A stretch of 20,114 nucleotides of DNA from 73-13 sp035556395 (GTDB lineage: Bacteria > Actinomycetota > Actinomycetes > Actinomycetales > Microbacteriaceae), in NCBI GenBank assembly GCA_035556395.1, contig DATMFB010000216.1, forward strand, positions 1 to 20,114, in the 5' to 3' direction. The notes beneath the pieces were generated by a model that did not search any database, was not told the origin of the DNA, and was given only the letters and a program-made list of their open reading frames with translations. A program made the translations under genes and the position numbers. Of this stretch, positions 6,530 to 15,738 are shown in pieces (within the stretch, counting starts at the first letter, position 1; the number at the start of each line of letters is the position of its first letter).

Positions 6530-7756
6530 TCAAAGGCGTAGCACGTAGGGCGCAATAGGAAGCAAAACGACCACCATCGCCCCGAGTTCAGCCAGCAATC
6601 CGAAAACCGGACGCCATTTGGGTCTTGGCGTAGCCGAGGAGACAGGCGTGTACGTCACTGCCGGCGCACGCGGCTCGGCTTTTCCGTCTCGTAGGAGGAA
6701 CTCGGCGACCTGGCTTGCGAATTCTGAGCCCTGGGGAACGCATACGAAGCCGGAGAGACCTCGTCGGCGTCGGCGTCTTGCGTAGCGAGTGCGAACCTCC
6801 CCCGTTGTCTGATTGACCCGTTCTACTGCGACCCTGCGGGGCCTGTCTTTGCCGTTGGCCCTCCGCCACTTCCTGAGGAGGCGGGAAGCCTTGACGTAGT
6901 CGCCCGGGGAGACCTTGACCGCTTGGGTTGCCTTCTCAAGCCCCCAATAGCCCCAGAAGCGGCCGACACTCCCCGAGGCGAGCCAAAGGTCGGGAGGTCG
7001 GTTCTGGTATTCCTTGCTGCCGCCGCCAGGAGCGGAGTGCTTGGAGAAGTAAATGGCGAGCCGTTGCGGGTCGGTCGCCTTTAAGGCGGTGCTGTAGTCC
7101 AGTCCCGTGCCCGCCTTGCGATGCTTTTCTCGCTCTTCGGCGTCGGGATGAGCGACAACGTCCGCCCAGACTTCAGAAACCCATTCTCTGAACTCAGCAG
7201 GCGAGCAGGGAAGGACGAGGAAGAGATGAAAGTGGGGCGCTCCACGGCGCTGAAACTCCATCTTCCAGAGCGATCGCAGACGACAACCCCACTTGCGTTC
7301 ATATCGCTTGACGAATTGGCTCAGATGCTTCTTCGCCTCCTCGCCGCTAGGTGCAACGGTCTGCCAGTCGGCGGGATAGGTCAGCGTGAGCATTGCGGGT
7401 AGACCTGCGGGAAGCGCCGAATAGTCCAGTTCGCAAAGGCTGGCGACCATCTGAGATCGGCTCTTCGGCGTCCATTCCCTGATCGCCCTCCGCAGGTGCG
7501 GCACTTGGGGGGAGCGACGCTGGGTGTGGCCCTTGACTCGCTTCCGCGTTCTTACGAGTGCGGACGAGACCTCGATGAAGTAGTCCCAGTCCCCGCCGTC
7601 ATCGGTCTCATATGACGAGAACCGGGAAACGACCTCTGCGACTTGTTTAGCACTCGTGAACCGAGGTGCGAAAACTTCCGCAGCATCGCTACGGGAAGTT
7701 ATGTCGGATAGAACAAGCCCGGCAATCGCCGGCGCTGCGGGGAGGTCTTCATTCAC
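6530..7756 (-). CDS. Rolling-circle replication initiator (HUH Rep)
   Basis: A 408-residue protein with the three motifs of HUH endonucleases in order: motif 1 AMLTLTYP (121-128), motif 2 APHFHLFLVLP with the metal-binding pair H175 and H177, and motif 3 AIYFSKHS with the likely nicking tyrosine Y236 and K239. Rep proteins of this kind nick the plus strand at an origin, stay bound to the 5' end and start rolling-circle replication; here the substrate would be the excised circular element. A very basic stretch with repeated arginines (about 323-332) follows. Unusually, the last 26 residues form a strongly hydrophobic segment (FGLLAELGAMVVVLLPIAPYVL) typical of a membrane helix. GTG 7756 is the start that opens the frame; a GGGAG lies very close upstream. 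A perfect hairpin lies about 100 bp upstream. Confidence 0.85.
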   Translation of the reverse strand: MNEDLPAAPAIAGLVLSDITSRSDAAEVFAPRFTSAKQVAEVVSRFSSYETDDGGDWDYFIEVSSALVRTRKRVKGHTQRRSPQVPHLRRAIREWTPKSRSQMVASLCELDYSALPAGLPAMLTLTYPADWQTVAPSGEEAKKHLSQFVKRYERKWGCRLRSLWKMEFQRRGAPHFHLFLVLPCSPAEFREWVSEVWADVVAHPDAEEREKHRKAGTGLDYSTALKATDPQRLAIYFSKHSAPGGGSKEYQNRPPDLWLASGSVGRFWGYWGLEKATQAVKVSPGDYVKASRLLRKWRRANGKDRPRRVAVERVNQTTGEVRTRYARRRRRRGLSGFVCVPQGSEFASQVAEFLLRDGKAEPRAPAVTYTPVSSATPRPKWRPVFGLLAELGAMVVVLLPIAPYVLRL

Positions 7757-7905
7757 TCCCGAGCTATCGGCATTCCTCCCGCAGTGCCCGCATCTTCGGA
7801 TCTCCGCAGCTCTCGCTCGCTGGTGGCTCGCTCGGTGCTTGCTACGTCCGAAGACACGGCAGGGCAGTTCGCTAGAACTGCCCTGCTACGGGAACTTCAG
7901 GTCGC
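7757..7905. promoter_or_regulatory. Rep upstream region with a perfect 12-bp hairpin (possible origin or terminator)
   Basis: The 149-bp gap between the small gene and rep holds GCAGGGCAGTTC (7859-7870), loop GCTA, and GAACTGCCCTGC (7875-7886), a perfect 12-bp stem. No T-run follows on either strand. GCTACGGGAA (7885-7894) recurs at 7688-7697 inside the 5' part of rep, beside a smaller inverted repeat AACTTCC/GGAAGTT (7673-7679, 7694-7700). A stem-loop near rep is a common form of double-strand or single-strand origin in rolling-circle replicons. A factor-dependent terminator after the small genes is the alternative. No gene is seen here. Confidence 0.5.
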
Positions 7906-8196
7906 CTACCGTTTGAGCTGGACAGCGAAGACGCACCAGTCCCCCAGATAGTGCTTCTCATCTAGCACCCACCCGGCGGAGGGCGTGAAGGCGAAGTCCC
8001 GGTCTCTGTCTTGTGCCGACAGGAAGGACAGCACGCTCTCGGCGGGTTCGGGTGTGCCGAAGAAGACTTCCCGATTTGCACCCTCCCGAACTCGGAACAG
8101 GGGCGGCACGCTGGGGCGCTCGGCGAGCCAGTAGTCGGCCCAAAGCCGGAAGACGTTACCAACGAGGTAGCCGGTGGTTTGGGTCAGGTTGCTCAC
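7906..8196 (-). CDS. Small unknown protein of the element
   Basis: A 96-residue protein of unknown family. It starts VSNLTQTTGYLVGNVFRLWADYWLAERPSV, continues with LFRVREGANREVFFGTPEPAESVLSFL, and ends in alternating hydrophobic residues (YLGDWCVFAVQLKR). No motif was recognised. GTG 8196 is chosen because it overlaps the upstream gene's stop as GTGA, the sign of translational coupling; the frame continues ten codons further up only through the end of that gene. It lies between the other small gene and rep on the same strand, so a replication or copy-control accessory role is plausible but unproved. Confidence 0.6.
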   Translation of the reverse strand: MSNLTQTTGYLVGNVFRLWADYWLAERPSVPPLFRVREGANREVFFGTPEPAESVLSFLSAQDRDRDFAFTPSAGWVLDEKHYLGDWCVFAVQLKR

Positions 8197-8543
8197 ACGC
8201 TGACGCCTTCTACCTGGAAGCTCCATTCAGTGCGGTCGGACTGGTTGCGAGACCACTTTCCGCCCGACAGCCCGATGAGTTTGATCGGGGTGAGTTCGGG
8301 GATCTCCACGATCTTCTTAGCGACTTGCTCAGGGGCGACAAGTGTGAAGGTTTCCGTCTCGGACTTGTCGTCGGGGGTGAGCTTCACGAGAGCGGAGACG
8401 ACCCACTTGGGCGTGCCATTGGCGTCGTGCTGGTGTGTGCGTTCTGCTCCGAAGCCCTCGGTCTTGGGGCTGATGTCTATGAAGCGGACGGAGTGAAACA
8501 GGCTGGGTGAGAGTGGCAGATAGTAGCCATAAGCAATAGTCAT
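8193..8543 (-). CDS. Small unknown protein of the element, possible replication/excision activator-like
   Basis: A 116-residue protein starting MTIAYGYYLPLSPSLFHSVRFIDISP, then KWVVSALVKLTPDDKSETETFTLVAPEQVAKKI, and IKLIGLSGGKWSRNQSDRTEWSFQVEGV near the end. The plan (short start, P/K-W-V stretch, V-x-V strands, a proline-led 'I-x-L-x-G-L' segment) faintly recalls the small regulators annotated as replication, integration and excision activators in Streptomyces elements. This is a weak resemblance, not an identification. ATG 8543 has AAAGGA about eight bases upstream; a GTG seven codons earlier is less likely because it lies inside the repeats. The next gene starts in its stop codon. Confidence 0.6.
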   Translation of the reverse strand: MTIAYGYYLPLSPSLFHSVRFIDISPKTEGFGAERTHQHDANGTPKWVVSALVKLTPDDKSETETFTLVAPEQVAKKIVEIPELTPIKLIGLSGGKWSRNQSDRTEWSFQVEGVSV

Positions 8544-8554
8544 TGTCGTTGTCC

Positions 8555-8586
8555 TTTGGGTCACGTGTCCCTGATTTGGGTCACGT
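8555..8586. repeat. Two direct repeats before the small-gene operon
   Basis: TTTGGGTCACGT occurs at 8555-8566 and 8575-8586, a 20-bp period (about two helical turns), between the integrase stop and the start of the 116-residue gene. Such spacing suits a regulator binding on one face of the DNA, and the repeats overlap the likely promoter and ribosome site of the downstream genes. Confidence 0.55.
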
Positions 8587-8625
8587 AGTACCTATCGGCA
8601 CACGAACAGGAATTGCGTCGTCCGA

Positions 8626-9906
8626 CTACTCGTCAGGCATCAGGTCGGCGAAGGCCGTGGCCCCGTATTGCTCCATCGGCTCTTCTAGTTGTTTCTGCGT
8701 GGTTCGGGCGTAGTAGGAGGTCATCGCCTCCGAGTTCCCAATGATCTCCTGAACGACACGAAGTGGCAGTGGCGGCTTCTGGTCAGCGAGCAGGGTCGCC
8801 GTGATGTGGCGGTTGAGATGCCCACGCCAGTAGGGGTAGTCGTAGCTTGCCAGGACGAGATGCCAGTCGTCGTTATCCCGGTTGGGCGTGATGAGCGAGC
8901 CGTTCGGCTTCAGAAAGACGAGGTCGGCGAACTCGGATGCGGGTTGCCAGCCATCGGACTTCTTCCACTCGTCCTGCCGACGCTTATAGGCACGCAATGC
9001 CGAGAGGAACGGTTCGGGAAGCGGGAGCGTGCGTGCCTTGCCTGTCTTGGTCTTGCCCTTGATGTACCAGCCGTCGCCGTTGTCCCACCGAGCCAGCTGC
9101 TGGGAGACGACGACTTTGGCGCTCTTGGTCGTCAGCCCCTTGATGTTGGCCCACGACAGCCCGAGTCGTTCGGAACGGCGCAGACCTAGGTACTGGAACA
9201 GGAAGCGGGCGTAGTCGTCGTGGTCGTCGGCTCGCATTCGCTTCATCAGGCCCACTGCCACGTGCGCTTGCTGGGGGACGTTGTCGGTCGGGCGCACGTA
9301 CTTGGGCGCTTTGACGGGGGTCAGCGGATTGCGGCTGAGCCGGCCATTCACAACGGCCACCCGAAAAGCACGGTTCAGGACTTTCCAGATGTTTCGCCGT
9401 GCCGAGTTTGCCAGCAGCGGCTCGTTGATCTCCTTGCCATCTTTGACCTTGCGTTTGGCGACGAGCGTTTCGTAGAACAGTCTCTTGAGGATCGCCGGGG
9501 TCAGTTCATCAGCAGGGATCTCCCCAATGTGGGGAACGAGATGCTGGTCAGCCATACGGCGGTACTTGCGCTTGACGATGTCCGAGACCTCGTCGGGGAA
9601 CAGCCCGTCCAGCCACTCGTCGATCAGTTCAGAAACCGTTGGACTTGACGACTTCTTCAGCCGAGGGCGAATGACCACCTCTCCGAGCTGAGCGAGGGTC
9701 TGCGTTCGGTGGTGCTTGCCGATGTTCCGGCGCAGTGCTTCTCGAGCCTGGTTCTTGTTGGGCGACGAGCCCGTGATGCGTTTCCGCTTGCCATCCTGCC
9801 CTTGCACCTCCTGGACGAACTGCCAGTAGGTGTACGTCTCCGTCTCCCCCGTCTGAGGGTTGAGCCGTGTCTGGGTCTTCTTGTACCCCTGCGCTTGCCT
9901 CACCAC
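8626..9906 (-). CDS. Tyrosine-recombinase integrase
   Basis: A 426-residue phage-type tyrosine integrase. The N-terminal part (about 1-80) should bind arm sites. A SAM-like core-binding domain follows (SPTVSELIDEWL, 88-99). Catalytic residues read R243 (YLGLRRSERLGL), a lysine at 285 or 287 (KGKTKTGKARTLPL), H363 and R366 (RGHLNRHITATLL) and nucleophile Y399 (TSYYARTT). The fifth position, usually His or Trp after a Gly, is N391 (IIGNSEA). It would integrate and excise the element at the tRNA-Ala 3' end next to which it lies. GTG 9906 (or the adjacent GTG 9903) is the start; TACTCT lies six bases before 9906, so the transcript is probably leaderless. Its promoter lies between the coding start and the arm sites, so the protein may repress itself. 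Confidence 0.93.
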   Translation of the reverse strand: MVRQAQGYKKTQTRLNPQTGETETYTYWQFVQEVQGQDGKRKRITGSSPNKNQAREALRRNIGKHHRTQTLAQLGEVVIRPRLKKSSSPTVSELIDEWLDGLFPDEVSDIVKRKYRRMADQHLVPHIGEIPADELTPAILKRLFYETLVAKRKVKDGKEINEPLLANSARRNIWKVLNRAFRVAVVNGRLSRNPLTPVKAPKYVRPTDNVPQQAHVAVGLMKRMRADDHDDYARFLFQYLGLRRSERLGLSWANIKGLTTKSAKVVVSQQLARWDNGDGWYIKGKTKTGKARTLPLPEPFLSALRAYKRRQDEWKKSDGWQPASEFADLVFLKPNGSLITPNRDNDDWHLVLASYDYPYWRGHLNRHITATLLADQKPPLPLRVVQEIIGNSEAMTSYYARTTQKQLEEPMEQYGATAFADLMPDE

Positions 9907-9925
9907 AGCGCCAGAGTAGCGCCAG
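9907..9925 (-). promoter_or_regulatory. Integrase promoter with tandem repeat
   Basis: On the plus strand AGCGCCAG occurs at 9907-9914 and 9918-9925, an 11-bp period. Between and within them, TACTCT (9918-9913, minus strand) is positioned so that transcription would start on the GTG at 9906. The repeats thus flank the -10 element and may form an operator. Confidence 0.45.
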
Positions 9926-9933
9926 AACGCGCG

Positions 9934-9956
9934 TTTTACGCCGTTCTTTTACGCCG
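9934..9956. repeat. Right pair of putative integrase arm-binding sites
   Basis: TTTTACGCCG occurs at 9934-9943 and 9947-9956 with the same three-base gap as the left pair. It ends 54 bp before the tRNA-Ala core. In the circular form, the two pairs would flank the core almost symmetrically. The right pair lies just upstream of the integrase promoter. Confidence 0.65.
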
Positions 9957-10010
9957 AAACGCCGACTCGGTGGAGCCGGAACCCTTGATTTTCCTGGGTT
10001 CTAGGGGAGA

Positions 10011-10022
10011 GAGTGGAGCCTA
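10011..10022. other. attR core at the tRNA-Ala 3' end
   Basis: gagtggagccta, identical to 4400-4411. It covers the acceptor-stem 3' end of tRNA-Ala plus three flanking bases, so integration leaves the tRNA gene intact. Confidence 0.75.
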
Positions 10023-10086
10023 GGGGAATCGAACCCCTGACCTCCTGCTTGCAAAGCAGGCGCTCTACCAATTGAGCTAAGGCCCC
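10014..10086 (-). tRNA. tRNA-Ala (anticodon TGC)
   Basis: The minus strand folds as a complete 73-base cloverleaf: acceptor GGGGCCT pairs with AGGCTCC, the D arm is AGCTCAATTGGTAGAGC, the anticodon arm CCTGC-TTTGCAA-GCAGG shows TGC, and the T arm is CAGGGGTTCGATTCCCCT. CCA is not encoded. Its 3' end is the insertion site of the element. It follows tRNA-Ile as in other actinobacterial gyrA regions. Confidence 0.97.
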
Positions 10087-10133
10087 CGGCCCTTCGACTC
10101 GGGCTACGCCCTCGCTCAGGGAACGGTGATCGG

Positions 10134-10207
10134 TGGGGCTACCAGGACTTGAACCTGGGACCTCTTCGTTATCAGCGAAGCGCTCTAACCGCCTGAGCTA
10201 TAGCCCC
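10134..10207 (-). tRNA. tRNA-Ile (anticodon GAT)
   Basis: A complete 74-base cloverleaf on the minus strand: acceptor GGGGCTA with TAGCCCC, D arm AGCTCAGGCGGTTAGAGC, anticodon arm with CTGATAAC showing GAT, and T arm CCAGGTTCAAGTCCTGG. CCA is not encoded. It lies 28 bp after the DUF3566 gene and 47 bp before tRNA-Ala, probably on the gyrase transcript or a short one of its own. Confidence 0.97.
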
Positions 10208-10235
10208 GTAAACCGAGAGACGAGCCTAGCAGAGG

Positions 10236-10636
10236 TCAGGCGTTGGTGAATCCGACCAGCAGGCCGCCGGTGATCTTGACGATCATGTTGTAGAGCACGG
10301 CGGCGATCGCGCCGAGCACCGTGAAGATGACGGTGTCGACGAGACCGATGACCGCGGCGAACGACATGACCGTCGAGAACGAGAAGTCCTTCGAAATCGA
10401 GAACGTCGGGTCGTTGAAGAGGTCGCCGAGGATGCCGTCGAGGCTGATGAAGATCCCCGTCGAGTTGAGGACGATCCAGAGCAGCGCCGTCACGACGACG
10501 GTGACGATGCCGAGCGCGAAGGCGACGAAGAACGACAGCTTCAGCGCCGACCAGAAGTCGACGTAGACGAGCTTCAGGCGGACCTGCTTGGCCGAGGCCT
10601 TGCGGCCCGACTTCTTCTGGAGCTTCTCGGCGACGC

Positions 10637-10640
<4 letters not shown>
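10236..10640 (-). CDS. DUF3566 membrane protein
   Basis: A 134-residue protein with a basic cytoplasmic N-terminus, then KLVYVDFWSALKLSFFVAFALGIVTVVVTALLWIVL, holding a first membrane helix (about 34-58), and a second hydrophobic region (about 91-120) ending in YNMIVKITGGLLVGF. This is the DUF3566 family, whose M. tuberculosis member Rv0007 sits in the same place downstream of gyrA. Function is not established. The ATG overlaps the gyrA stop as ATGA, indicating translational coupling. Confidence 0.9.
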
Positions 10641-13157
<2,517 letters not shown>

Positions 13158-13168
<11 letters not shown>

Positions 13169-15170
13169 GGAAACGCACGTCCTTCGCGTTCTGCTGGATG
13201 AAGGTGCGGCGCGCGTCGACGTCGTCGCCCATGAGGGTCGCGAAGACGGCGTCCGCGACGGCCGCGTCGTCGAGCGTCACCTGGCGCAGGGTCCGGGAGT
13301 CGGGGTTCATCGTCGTGTCCCAGAGCTCCTGGTGGTTCATCTCGCCGAGGCCCTTGTAGCGCTGGACCGGGTTCTGGTTGTCGCGCGGGAGGCGGCGCCC
13401 GGCCTTCTCGCCGATCTCGATGAGCGCATCGCGTTCTCGGTCGGAGTAGGCGAACTCATGATCGCCGTTCGTCCACTTGATCCGGTAGAGCGGCGGCTGT
13501 GCGAGATAGACGTAGCCCATCTCGATGAGCGGCCGCATGTAGCGGAAGAGGAGTGTGAGCAGGAGCGTCGTGATGTGCTGGCCGTCGACGTCGGCGTCGG
13601 CCATCAGCACGATCTTGTGGTACCTCGCCTTGCTGCCGTCGAAGTCCTCGCCGATGCCGGTGCCGAACGCCGTGATCATCGCCTGGATCTCGGCGTTGCC
13701 GAGCGCGCGGTCGAGTCGGGCCTTCTCGACGTTGAGGATCTTGCCGCGCAGCGGCAGGATCGCCTGCGTCTCGGGGTTGCGGCCCTGCACGGCGGAGCCG
13801 CCGGCCGAGTCGCCCTCGACGAGGAAGATCTCGGAGTCCGCGGGCACGCGGCTCGAGCAGTCCTTGAGCTTGCCCGGCATGCCGCCGCCCTCGAGCAGCC
13901 CCTTGCGCCGGGTCTGCTCGCGGGCCTTGCGCGCGGCGATGCGCGCGGTCGCGGCCTGGATCGACTTGCGGACGATGTCCTTGGCCTGGTTCGGGTTGCG
14001 ATCGAACCAGTCGCCGAGCTGATCCCCGACGATGCGCTGGACGAACGACTTCGCCTCGGTGTTCCCGAGCTTCGTCTTGGTCTGGCCCTCGAACTGCGGC
14101 TCGGCGAGCTTGATCGAGATGACGGCGGTGAGCCCCTCGCGCACGTCGTCGCCCGACAGGTTCTCGTCGCGATCCTTCAGGAGGTTCGTCGCGCGCGCGT
14201 ACTTGTTGACCAGCGTCGTGAGCGCGGCGCGGAAGCCCTCTTCGTGCGTCCCGCCCTCATGGGTGTTGATCGTGTTCGCATAGGTGTGGACCGACTCGTT
14301 GTAGTCGGTGGTCCACTGCATCGCCATCTCGAGCGAGATCTTGCGCTCGTTGTCCTCCGACTCGAACGCGATGATCTCGTCGTGGATGACATCGGCCTTC
14401 TTGCGGCCGTTGAGGTATTCGACGTAGTCGACGAGTCCGCGCTCGTAGCGGTAGCTCTCGACGAGCGGCTCGTCGCCGCGGTCGTCGGTGATCGTGATCC
14501 TGAGGCCCCGGTTGAGGAACGCCATCTGCTGGAATCGCGAGCGCAGCGTCTCGAAGTCGAACTCGGTCGTCTCGAAGATCTCCGAGCTCGGCCAGAAGGT
14601 CTGGATCGTGCCGGTGACGTCGGTGTCCTCGCCGGGGGCGAGCGGCGCATTCGGGACGCCGTCCGAGAACGACATCCGCCAGACCTTGCCCTCGCGCCGG
14701 ACCTCGGTCTCGACACGGCTGGAGAGCGCGTTGACGACGGAGATGCCGACGCCGTGCAGCCCGCCGGAGACGGTGTAGCCGCCGCCGCCGAACTTGCCGC
14801 CGGCGTGCAGGATCGTCATGACGACCTGGACCGTGCTGACCTTCTCGGTGGGGTGGTCGGCGACGGGGATCCCGCGACCGTCGTCCACGACGCGGACGCC
14901 GCCGTCCTTCTGCAGGGTGACGGTGATGTCGGTCGCGTATCCCGCCATCGCCTCGTCGACCGAGTTGTCGACCACCTCGTAGACGAGGTGGTGGAGTCCG
15001 CGAGGACCGGTCGAGCCGATGTACATGCCAGGACGCTTGCGCACCGCCTCGAGGCCCTCGAGGACCTGGATCTGCTCGGCGCCGTAGCTCCCGCTCGGCA
15101 CGTGGCCCGACTCTGCGATCCGGCCGGCCGGTGTGTCCGTCTTTTCGGGTTCCGGCTGGGGATCGCTCAT
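13158..15170 (-). CDS. gyrB: DNA gyrase subunit B
   Basis: A 670-residue gyrase B, the ATPase subunit. The GHKL ATP site shows EVVDNSVDEAMAG (65-77), DDGRGIPV (96-103) and GGLHGVGISVVNALS. The TOPRIM domain shows the acidic EGDSAGGSA and DADVDGQH metal-binding motifs with PLRGKILNVEKAR between them. The C-terminal MNPDSRTLRQVTLDD matches the gyrA-binding tail. Length fits actinobacterial GyrB. The ATG at 15170 is preceded by a perfect TATAAT ending seven bases upstream, so the mRNA would begin at the A of the ATG; the GGAGG beside the ATG is too close to serve as a ribosome site. gyrA overlaps its end. Confidence 0.98.
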
Positions 15171-15176
15171 CCTCCG

Positions 15177-15182
15177 ATTATA
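15177..15182 (-). promoter_or_regulatory. gyrB -10 element (leaderless)
   Basis: Perfect consensus TATAAT on the minus strand with exactly six bases (CGGAGG) between it and the ATG. No good -35 is visible at 16-18 bp. The 88-bp gap back to the DUF721 gene holds no other feature I can name. A separate gyrase promoter would suit its usual supercoiling-dependent control. Confidence 0.65.
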
Positions 15183-15258
15183 CCGGGGAGGAATGACATC
15201 GCGGCCCTGTACGCCCCGCTGTGGCGCGAAAATTCGGCCCGATACCGAAGATGGTCCC

Positions 15259-15738
15259 TCAGCCGTAGGTATCGCGCGGGCCGCGGCCTGGGACCGATCG
15301 AAGGCCGCGTTTGAAGGAGGGTACGTCCGGCCCGAGAATGCGAAGTCCGATCACCCCCGCCTCCGGGAAGCGATTCGCCAGTGCCGTGAGCAGCTGCGGC
15401 CGCATCAGACCAAGCTGCGTCGCCCACGCTGTGGAGTCGCAGCGCACGACGAGCACCCCGTCCTCGAGACTCGCCGGGGCGGTGTGATCCGCTACCGCCG
15501 GACCCACCGCCTCACTCCAGCCGACGAAGAGCTCGGAGCGTCCGAGCTCCCCCTCCCAGCCGCGCTCGCGCATGAGCCCCGAGAGCGCCGCGCCGAGCGA
15601 CCCGGGGTCGCGACCCGGCTCGAACGGTGCCGTCCCGGAGCCGTCCCCGATCTCGATCCGCCGGGTCCGCTTGGCACCGAATCGCTGCTGGAACCGGCGG
15701 AAGACGCTGACGTGCTCGCCGCCGCGGCGCTCAGCCAC
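15259..15738 (-). CDS. dciA: DUF721 protein (DciA-like helicase loader)
   Basis: A 159-residue DUF721 protein. The core reads FVGWSEAVGPAVADHTAPASLEDGVLVVRCDSTAWATQLGLMRPQLL (about 71-117), the family hallmark with W74 and the 'L-x-V-x-C-D-S-x-A-W-A-x-Q-L' strand-helix. In M. tuberculosis the protein at this locus, Rv0004, is DciA, which loads the replicative helicase DnaB. GTG 15738 is chosen because it overlaps the recF stop (GTGGCTGA), showing coupling in the dnaN-recF-dciA operon. The basic N-terminus is variable in the family. Confidence 0.88.
   Translation of the reverse strand: MAERRGGEHVSVFRRFQQRFGAKRTRRIEIGDGSGTAPFEPGRDPGSLGAALSGLMRERGWEGELGRSELFVGWSEAVGPAVADHTAPASLEDGVLVVRCDSTAWATQLGLMRPQLLTALANRFPEAGVIGLRILGPDVPSFKRGLRSVPGRGPRDTYG

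Larger units (their letters stand above)
4400..10022. mobile_element. Integrative element in the 3' end of tRNA-Ala, with restriction-modification and rolling-circle Rep genes
   Basis: The boundaries come from a 12-bp direct repeat (gagtggagccta) at 4400-4411 and 10011-10022, the second copy covering the last nine bases of tRNA-Ala. After three mismatches the repeat continues with gaatc. Inside each end is a tandem pair of TTTTACGCCG sites at nearly the same distance from the core. The interval carries, on the minus strand, a tyrosine integrase beside the tRNA, two small coupled genes and an HUH replication initiator; on the plus strand it carries a C5 methyltransferase and a GIY-YIG protein. 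Integrase next to a tRNA plus a replication gene is the plan of actinomycete integrative elements (pSAM2-like). No FtsK/Tra-like transfer gene, relaxase or excisionase was recognised. Base composition is visibly less GC-rich than the flanks. Confidence 0.85.

Noticed and set aside
4464..9956. TTTTACGCCG copies as CRISPR repeats or replication iterons
   Set aside because: Only two adjacent pairs exist, at the two ends of the element, with 3-bp gaps and no spacers; the symmetry about the cores fits integrase arm sites better.
9979..10001. GAACCC / GGGTTC small inverted repeat after tRNA-Ala as a terminator
   Set aside because: The stem is only 6 bp with an 11-base loop and no T-run; it is too weak to call.
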